Shown here in pieces: positions 16,244-19,654 of a stretch of 19,654 nt of DNA. Each line of letters starts with the position of its first letter. The first letter of the stretch is position 1. The position numbers and the translations under genes were made by a program. This stretch comes from Rhodospirillales bacterium RIFCSPLOWO2_12_FULL_67_15 (lineage in GTDB: Bacteria > Pseudomonadota > Alphaproteobacteria > Rhodospirillales > 2-12-FULL-67-15): NCBI GenBank assembly GCA_001830475.1, contig MIAC01000165.1:1-19654 (forward strand), read 5' to 3'. Below the pieces are notes generated by a model. The model searched no databases, was not told the DNA's origin, and worked only from the letters and a program-made list of their open reading frames with translations.

Positions 16244-17466
16244 TTGATCCTTCGCCGATCGATGGTCCGGGCCGACTTGCCGCCGCCGAGCCAGGGTGCG
16301 ATCTGACGCGCAAGGTTCGCCGAACCATCGAGCAAGCCCGGCACGATCACCTCGGAGGGGGCCTTCTGCTGCGGCAGGGCACGCAGGGCCGCCGCCATCG
16401 TCGAGGGCTCCAGGCTCTCGTCCGCGGTGAGCATGCTGACCAGTCCCAGTTCTGCCGCCCACGACGCGCGAATATGCTGCTCCAGGCGCGGGACGATGCG
16501 AGGAATGATGAGCGCGCGCTTGTCGAGCGACAGCACTTCGCAGAACGTGTTGTAGCCGCCCATGGCCACGACCCCGACTGCGCGCGCCACCAGGATCTCC
16601 ATGGGGCTGTAGAAGGTGATAGCCTCGACCCGACCGAGCTTCGCGGCGCGCTCCTGATACCGGGCGCGCAATTCCGGCGCCATGAACGGTCCAAGGACCA
16701 GCAACGCCGCGTACGGCAGCGCTTTATCGTACTCATAGGCGCGCAGTACCGCTTCGATCAGCTGATCGCCATCACCGCCGCCGCCGGTCGTGACGAGCAG
16801 ATAGGGCTGACCGGTCAGTTGGGGGAGCGCCTGGGTACTTGCGTGCACCGGCAAATCGCGAGGCAGATAACCCACGTAGGTCATCTTCTCGCGCACATCC
16901 GCGGGTACTGCGATCCCCTTGAGCGGGTCGTAGATTTCCCGCAAACCGTAGACCCAGATCTCGTCGTACAGGTCGCGCAGTGCAGGTACTGCCCGCTTGC
17001 GCCGCCACTCCCGCGCGAGCAGCTTGGGCTCGTCGAGGACGTCGCGAAGTCCGAGCACGAGACGCGTCCCCCGGGCCTTGAGCATCTCGAGCGTCTCTTT
17101 CACCTCGCCACCCAGGCCCAGGGGTTCCTTGTCGACGATGAATACATCCGGTCGGAAGGCATCGGCAGTGTGGCGAATGATGGAGGCGCGCATCGCCAGG
17201 GTTTGAGTGACATCGATGTGCAGGCCGAGCGAAGTGTAAGCGCCATTGCGCAGCTTGATCACGCCCGGAATGCGGACGAAGTCCACGCGCATCCTGAAAT
17301 CGAAGCTGCCGATGATCGGCGAACCGGACAGGATCAGAACGGACAGGCCCTTGTACCGGCCGACGAGAGCATGGGCGATTGCGCGGCAGCGTCTCAGATG
17401 CCCGAGGCCGAAGGTGTCGTGGCTGTAGATGAGTACCCGGCTCTCCTTACGCGGCTTCCGCGGCAT
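16240..17466 (-). CDS. GT-B glycosyltransferase, MurG-like/COG4671 type (first copy, first gene of operon)
   Basis: A 408-residue protein with the order RVLIYSHDTFGLGHLRR (N-terminal G-x-G-H loop), a central linker, TTGGGGDGD starting the second Rossmann half, and VVAMGGYNTFCEVLSLDKRA as the donor-binding helix. This matches the predicted glycosyltransferases of COG4671, relatives of MurG and UDP-GlcNAc-type enzymes. The ATG at 17466 has GGAGG 6 bases upstream, a near-ideal site that fixes the start; open frame continues 22 codons further but without homology. It is the first gene of the minus-strand series, facing an AT-rich divergent region, so the main promoter should lie at about 17480-17560. 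A second enzyme of the same type is encoded three genes on. Donor and acceptor are unknown. Confidence 0.88.
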   Translation of the reverse strand: MPRKPRKESRVLIYSHDTFGLGHLRRCRAIAHALVGRYKGLSVLILSGSPIIGSFDFRMRVDFVRIPGVIKLRNGAYTSLGLHIDVTQTLAMRASIIRHTADAFRPDVFIVDKEPLGLGGEVKETLEMLKARGTRLVLGLRDVLDEPKLLAREWRRKRAVPALRDLYDEIWVYGLREIYDPLKGIAVPADVREKMTYVGYLPRDLPVHASTQALPQLTGQPYLLVTTGGGGDGDQLIEAVLRAYEYDKALPYAALLVLGPFMAPELRARYQERAAKLGRVEAITFYSPMEILVARAVGVVAMGGYNTFCEVLSLDKRALIIPRIVPRLEQHIRASWAAELGLVSMLTADESLEPSTMAAALRALPQQKAPSEVIVPGLLDGSANLARQIAPWLGGGKSARTIDRRRIK

Positions 17467-17472
17467 GCCGAC

Positions 17473-17477
17473 CCTCC
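17473..17477 (-). promoter_or_regulatory. Ribosome binding site of the first operon gene
   Basis: GGAGG on the minus strand, 6 bases before the ATG at 17466. It decides between this start and the upstream in-frame ATG at 17532. Confidence 0.75.
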
Positions 17478-17728
17478 ATTCCCCTGTAATAGAAGCGTAC
17501 GTTGAATGAAATAAGCGATAATACCTATGCAATGTACTCTACACGAGTGAAATTACGCAACCCGGGTTCGTTCGGGCAGTCTGGCAGGTTGATGCAAAAT
17601 CCCGTTCGCACTGAGCGCAACGCCGAAGGCGCGGAGTCGACGTGCTGCAGCGTATTGAATTCGTTGGACCCGACACTCCGATCTTCAGCGCCGCGGGCAA
17701 ATTATGCCGACCCGCGGTTTGCCGACTC
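17478..17728. promoter_or_regulatory. Divergent regulatory region between the operon and the PP-loop gene
   Basis: About 250 bases between divergent genes. The part at 17500-17560 is much richer in A+T than its surroundings, as expected for promoters. Leftward, TATTAT (complement of 17518-17523) could be a -10 box, but no convincing -35 partner sits at normal spacing. Rightward, TTGAAT at 17502-17507 resembles a -35 box without a good -10. I see no riboswitch or clear operator. The segment 17642-17728 could instead belong to an N-terminal extension of the PP-loop protein. Confidence 0.35.
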
Positions 17729-18373
17729 ATGGCCGTGGGTGACCCGGTGACCACCCTCGTGATGTTCTCCGGTGGCATGGACAGCACCGCCATGCTGTTG
17801 CAGCTGCTCACGCAAACCGTCGATGAGCTTCGGGTCCACCACGTCCATATGGTCAACCTCGAGGGTCGCGCGGAGGCCGAGCGGGTCGCCGTCGAGCGCA
17901 TCGTCGAAGTGTGCCGCCGGCGTTATCGCCCCTTCCGTTATTCCGAGTCGGCGCTCGATTTCTCCGGGCTCGAGGCGATCCCGATCGATTGGATGGCGAT
18001 AGCTTACGTGGCCTGCCAGGTGGCCATCGACACACCGCGCTGCGATCGTATCGCAGTTGGAGCGCTCGCCACCGACACGGATATCGTCAACCGTTGTGCA
18101 CGCCAGCGCCGCCTCTTCGAAGCCATGTACGAATGCTACCGGGCGCGCAAACTGGGTGAACCCAGAATCGAGTGGGTCTACCCTGTGTTCGAGACGCCGA
18201 AGGCAGCGCTCGCGGCCCTGCTACCGCCCGAACTCCTTGATCTCACGTGGTCCTGCCGCACGCCGGTGCGCACCACGACGGGGTTCCTCGCTTGCGGAAC
18301 GTGCAAGGCATGCCGAGCGCGGGCCGGGGTGGATGCTCCGCATTTATCGGATCCCGGCGAGGTAACCGGCTGA
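17729..18373 (+). CDS. QueC-like PP-loop ATPase with four-cysteine zinc site
   Basis: A 214-residue protein of the adenine-nucleotide alpha-hydrolase (PP-loop) superfamily. The PP-loop is FSGGMDST (13-20). The C-terminal Cys176, Cys189, Cys192 and Cys195 (SC, then ACGTCKAC) match the zinc site of QueC, which makes preQ0, the precursor of queuosine and of deazaguanine DNA bases. Such enzymes adenylate a carboxylate and then amidate it or join it to another group. The GGMDS form and low similarity elsewhere suggest a QueC paralog rather than the housekeeping enzyme; no queD, queE or queF is nearby. The start is uncertain: ATG 17729 lies just before the PP-loop, while a GTG at 17642 has GGAG 5 bases upstream but leads through 29 codons with less GC at third positions than the body. 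It diverges from the large operon. Confidence 0.85.
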   Translation: MAVGDPVTTLVMFSGGMDSTAMLLQLLTQTVDELRVHHVHMVNLEGRAEAERVAVERIVEVCRRRYRPFRYSESALDFSGLEAIPIDWMAIAYVACQVAIDTPRCDRIAVGALATDTDIVNRCARQRRLFEAMYECYRARKLGEPRIEWVYPVFETPKAALAALLPPELLDLTWSCRTPVRTTTGFLACGTCKACRARAGVDAPHLSDPGEVTG

Positions 18374-18462
18374 TTGGGGTTCAAGCGTTGGCCGGATTGT
18401 AGCCCACCCGCAGCGCCCGGCCCGTCGTACGCGGATTGAGGTGCGGGCGAGCCGGTGCGAAG

Positions 18463-18990
18463 CTACCTGCCCGTGCCGGCCTGAGCTCTGGGCGAGTAGC
18501 GATAGATGTAGTAGCGGTCTTCGCGCGCGCCCGCGGGCAGCGGCAGGCGCGTGGTGCCGGGAACGGCGAGCGGCAGGTCCGACAGGATGAGCGCGCCCTC
18601 CGCGAGCGCCAGCGCAAGGTGCGCCGACACCAGGCCCGCCATCGCCGCGTTGTGTTCCTGCGAAAACGAGCCGATATCCGAATGCGCGAGCACCACCTGC
18701 CCGGCGAAGCGCCGCGCGGCCTCGGGCAGCGTGCTGGCGAGCTCGCCCACAATCATGCGCTCGGGCGTCGGCGTGCAGTCGGGGTAGCTATTGACTTCGC
18801 GGTCGAACACGTAGATGTTGCGATCGGGGAGATATTGCCGCAGGTGGTGGAAGGTGCGGCCGTGGCCGAGCCCCATTTCAAACACGATACCGGGCTTGTC
18901 GGCGATCTCCCGGAACGCCCAGGCAAGGCAGGCGACCTGCGCCTCCATCCTGAACAGCAGCTTCTCGAGCCTCGATATGCGTTGGGTCAT
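18463..18990 (-). CDS. Small class I SAM-dependent methyltransferase (Methyltransf_17-like)
   Basis: About 175 residues. A helical lead-in (RISRLEKLLFRMEAQVACL) is followed by SAM-binding motif I, IVFEMGLGHGRTFHHLR, and an acidic residue after the second strand (NIYVFDREV). A later strand VVLAHSDIGSF is compatible with motif IV. The overall plan resembles the small bacterial family known as Methyltransf_17, whose substrate is unknown to me. The start is uncertain: ATG 18990 fits the helical start, while ATGs at 18999 and 19026 are in frame and none has a good Shine-Dalgarno sequence. It converges with the PP-loop gene across about 90 bases without an obvious terminator, and diverges from the exported-protein/miaB pair. 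It looks complete. Confidence 0.83.
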   Translation of the reverse strand: MTQRISRLEKLLFRMEAQVACLAWAFREIADKPGIVFEMGLGHGRTFHHLRQYLPDRNIYVFDREVNSYPDCTPTPERMIVGELASTLPEAARRFAGQVVLAHSDIGSFSQEHNAAMAGLVSAHLALALAEGALILSDLPLAVPGTTRLPLPAGAREDRYYIYRYSPRAQAGTGR

Positions 18991-19048
18991 GGCGCGCATT
19001 GTCAGTGAGTACGAACCGGTTGGCAAGCGCCCGGCATGGCATCTCGGT

Positions 19049-19054
19049 TATAAT
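19049..19054 (+). promoter_or_regulatory. Consensus -10 box upstream of the exported protein and miaB
   Basis: A perfect TATAAT, 36 bases before the ATG at 19091. TTGGCA at 19020-19025 is one base from a consensus -35 but sits 23 bases away, which is too far for standard sigma-70 spacing. It probably drives the small exported protein and miaB together. Confidence 0.45.
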
Positions 19055-19090
19055 GCAGGGGACTGATTTCACAAGAGTTTCGTATACATC

Positions 19091-19435
19091 ATGAGTTACG
19101 GGCCTGGTTCGATGCGTAACCTGCTGCGGTTATTGATAGTTGCGAGCTTGCTGCTCGCGGGAACGGGCCACGCGCAATTGCGCACGCTGCCCGCCGCTGC
19201 GAAGCGCGCGACCGTCGGGGATAGGCCACATGCGCTGCCCCACGTGGAGCTTAACGGCAAAGTGGTCAGGCTCGCACCGGGCGGCGTCATTTACGATCAG
19301 AACAATCGCACCCTCGTGCATGGCGCGCTGCCGCCGGGCGCCGATGTCGCATTCACCACCGACATGCACGGCGATATTGCCCGCATCTATATCCTGACGC
19401 CGCAGGAACAGACGCAACTCGACCAACGCAGGTAG
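19091..19435 (+). CDS. Small exported protein, function unknown
   Basis: A 114-residue protein with a clear Sec signal peptide: [21 protein letters not shown] followed by QLRTLP. The mature part is only about 85 residues and contains [20 protein letters not shown] and a [13 protein letters not shown] segment, suggesting a small beta-rich periplasmic domain. I do not recognise the family. There are two possible starts, ATG 19091 and ATG 19112; the second gives a more standard signal peptide, and neither has a strong ribosome binding site. Its stop lies 5 bases before the miaB start, so the two are probably co-transcribed from the promoter near 19049. No link to MiaB function is evident. Confidence 0.75.
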   Translation: MSYGPGSMRNLLRLLIVASLLLAGTGHAQLRTLPAAAKRATVGDRPHALPHVELNGKVVRLAPGGVIYDQNNRTLVHGALPPGADVAFTTDMHGDIARIYILTPQEQTQLDQRR

Positions 19436-19440
19436 CGCAC

Positions 19441-19654
19441 GTGCCCACCAAGCTTTACATCAAGACCTTCGGCTGCCAGATGAACGATTACGACTCGGAC
19501 AAGATGGCCGAGGTGCTCAACGCCGCGCACGGCATGACCGTGACCGATGAACCGGAGCAGGCCGATGTGATCCTGTTCAATACCTGTTCGGTGCGCGAGA
19601 AAGCGCAGGAAAAAGTTTTTCACGACCTCGGCCGCGTCAAGCACCTGAAGCAGG
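19441..19654 (+). CDS. miaB: tRNA-2-methylthio-N6-dimethylallyladenosine synthase, 5' part
   Basis: The first 71 codons of miaB; the gene runs off the window. MiaB is a radical-SAM methylthiotransferase that adds a methylthio group to i6A37 of tRNAs reading UNN codons. The N-terminal MTTase domain is recognisable from IKTFGCQMN (Cys12) and [12 protein letters not shown] (Cys49), two of the three cysteines that bind the auxiliary iron-sulfur cluster. The third and the radical-SAM CxxxCxxC motif lie beyond the window. The GTG start follows the exported-protein stop by 5 bases with only a weak AGG upstream. Its presence shows that this side of the window is core chromosome. Confidence 0.97.
   Translation, partial: MPTKLYIKTFGCQMNDYDSDKMAEVLNAAHGMTVTDEPEQADVILFNTCSVREKAQEKVFHDLGRVKHLKQ

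Noticed and set aside
17642..18373. Assignment of the PP-loop gene as housekeeping queC
   Set aside because: The zinc-site cysteines match, but the GGMDS loop, divergent body and lack of queuosine neighbours do not support that name.
18374..18462. Bidirectional terminator between the convergent PP-loop and methyltransferase genes
   Set aside because: The gap is GC-rich with only short imperfect stems and no T-tract, so no terminator can be claimed.
1..19654. tRNA, rRNA, CRISPR array, insertion sequence or transposase
   Set aside because: I found no cloverleaf, no regularly spaced repeat array, and no transposase or integrase motif on either strand.

Overview
This 19.7 kb window is GC-rich and looks like the chromosome of a Pseudomonadota (proteobacterial) species, most likely a betaproteobacterium. 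That is an inference from the base composition, the GTG-started miaB at the right edge and the style of the gene families. I cannot name a species. There are no rRNA, tRNA, CRISPR or transposase genes in view.

Left edge (1-1096): two tiny tandem genes with CCCH zinc-finger-like motifs, the second with the phage-associated HGGxSTG motif. They are followed by about 600 bases of gene-free DNA holding short direct repeats and a perfect 11-bp hairpin. This looks like the decayed end of a prophage or integrative element. A complete plus-strand SAM methyltransferase gene (1097-1702) follows.

Core (17466 down to 1922, minus strand): twelve genes packed head to tail, most overlapping by 4-13 bases or nearly touching. 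In transcription order they encode a MurG/COG4671-like glycosyltransferase, two GT4 glycosyltransferases, a second COG4671-like glycosyltransferase, a polysaccharide-deacetylase-like protein, a small membrane protein with a possible PH-like domain, and a complete peptide/oligosaccharide-type ABC importer. The importer comprises a fused double ATPase, a binding protein and two permeases. The last two genes are a 908-residue ABC-exporter-like protein and a stand-alone cyclic-nucleotide-binding protein. The exporter-like protein is very odd: Walker A lysine, LSGGQ signature and H-loop histidine are all missing, and the helical subdomain of its nucleotide-binding domain seems to be present three times.

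My reading, which is inference, is that one transcription unit couples assembly and trimming of a glycan to its export and/or re-import, with cyclic nucleotide as a possible control input. This is the best candidate for an undescribed system here. A GC hairpin and a possible internal promoter (5133-5196) suggest the exporter/cNMP pair may also be controlled separately.

Right side: a QueC-like PP-loop ATPase gene (17729-18373, plus) diverges from the operon across an AT-rich regulatory gap. A convergent small methyltransferase (18463-18990, minus) comes next, then a small exported protein (19091-19435) and the first 71 codons of miaB (19441 onward), which mark a return to ordinary housekeeping chromosome.
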